From an uncultured Clostridia bacterium (GTDB lineage Bacteria > Bacillota > Clostridia > Christensenellales > UBA1242): a stretch of 12,944 bases of DNA. The notes beneath the pieces were generated by a model that was not told where the DNA came from, did no database searches, and worked only from the letters and a program-made list of their open reading frames with translations. The translations under genes were made by a program, and so were the position numbers. Where the stretch lies: contig CALBHW010000041.1 in assembly GCA_937893125.1 (NCBI GenBank), positions 1 to 12,944 of the forward strand, read 5' to 3'. This document shows positions 12,863-12,944 of the stretch, in pieces (position 1 is the first letter of the stretch; each line of letters begins with the position of its first letter).

Positions 12863-12944
12863 CGATTGTGGTCTATTGGTGACCTTGCGCCGAGACAAAG
12901 GGGTGGACCAAAAACTCTTGCTAAGTGATTATAAGTAATTACGC
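12863..12944. other. GC-rich edge segment of unknown nature
   Basis: 12863-12909 is about 57% GC (27 of 47 bases), against roughly one-third in the surrounding spacers. It can form short stems, for example TGGTC (12869-12873) with GACCA (12906-12910), or GGTC (12870-12873) with GACC (12881-12884). One minus-strand frame is open from the edge to a stop near 12799 but does not resemble a protein I know. It may be part of a structured RNA, a repeat or a minus-strand gene cut by the window edge. Confidence 0.3.

Noticed and set aside
12799..12944. Minus-strand open frame entering from the right edge
   Set aside because: It runs through the terminator and an AT-only stretch, ending in a run of Ile, and resembles no protein I know; kept only as an unknown segment.

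Overview
The window looks like chromosomal DNA of a low-GC Gram-positive bacterium, probably an uncultured Clostridia-like or related Bacillota lineage. The evidence is AT-rich intergenic DNA, strong AAGGAG ribosome-binding sites, intrinsic terminators with T-tracts, standard stop-codon use, and RNA polymerase subunits of Gram-positive length without proteobacterial inserts. I cannot place it to genus. No transposase, phage gene, CRISPR array, tRNA or rRNA was recognised.

Layout. 1-126 is the 3' end of a gene whose product ends in a very cysteine-rich, metallothionein-like tail. 289-840 encodes a guanylate-kinase-family protein. It converges on a small Cro/C1-type regulator on the minus strand (976-1218), with a shared bidirectional terminator between them. 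About 650 bases without a convincing gene follow (1219-1874). They hold an operator-like palindrome, G-rich repeated motifs, two tandem promoter candidates and a long leader ahead of rpoB.

rpoB (1875-5615) and rpoC (5750-9346) fill the centre. They are separated by 134 bases that fold into a long hairpin, and a terminator follows rpoC. Next come a small orphan gene with its own strong promoter and terminator (9573-9821), an AI-2E/PerM-family membrane protein with a basic/acidic tail (10045-11709) whose promoter predicts a leaderless mRNA, and trpS (11735-12721) 25 bases downstream in the same operon. After trpS there is a possible short transcript ending in a terminator, then an abruptly GC-rich stretch at the right edge.

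Themes. rpoBC stands alone: rplK/A/J/L are not upstream and rpsL/rpsG/fusA are not downstream. RpoB carries several substitutions in the rifamycin pocket (H526Q and R529K in E. coli numbering), which predicts reduced rifamycin binding. The main rpoB promoter and the orphan small gene's promoter share an identical core, and both genes lie near the same 14-base G-rich motif, suggesting co-regulation. The least explained parts are the rpoB leader region, the rpoB-rpoC hairpin, the cysteine-rich tail and the right-edge segment.
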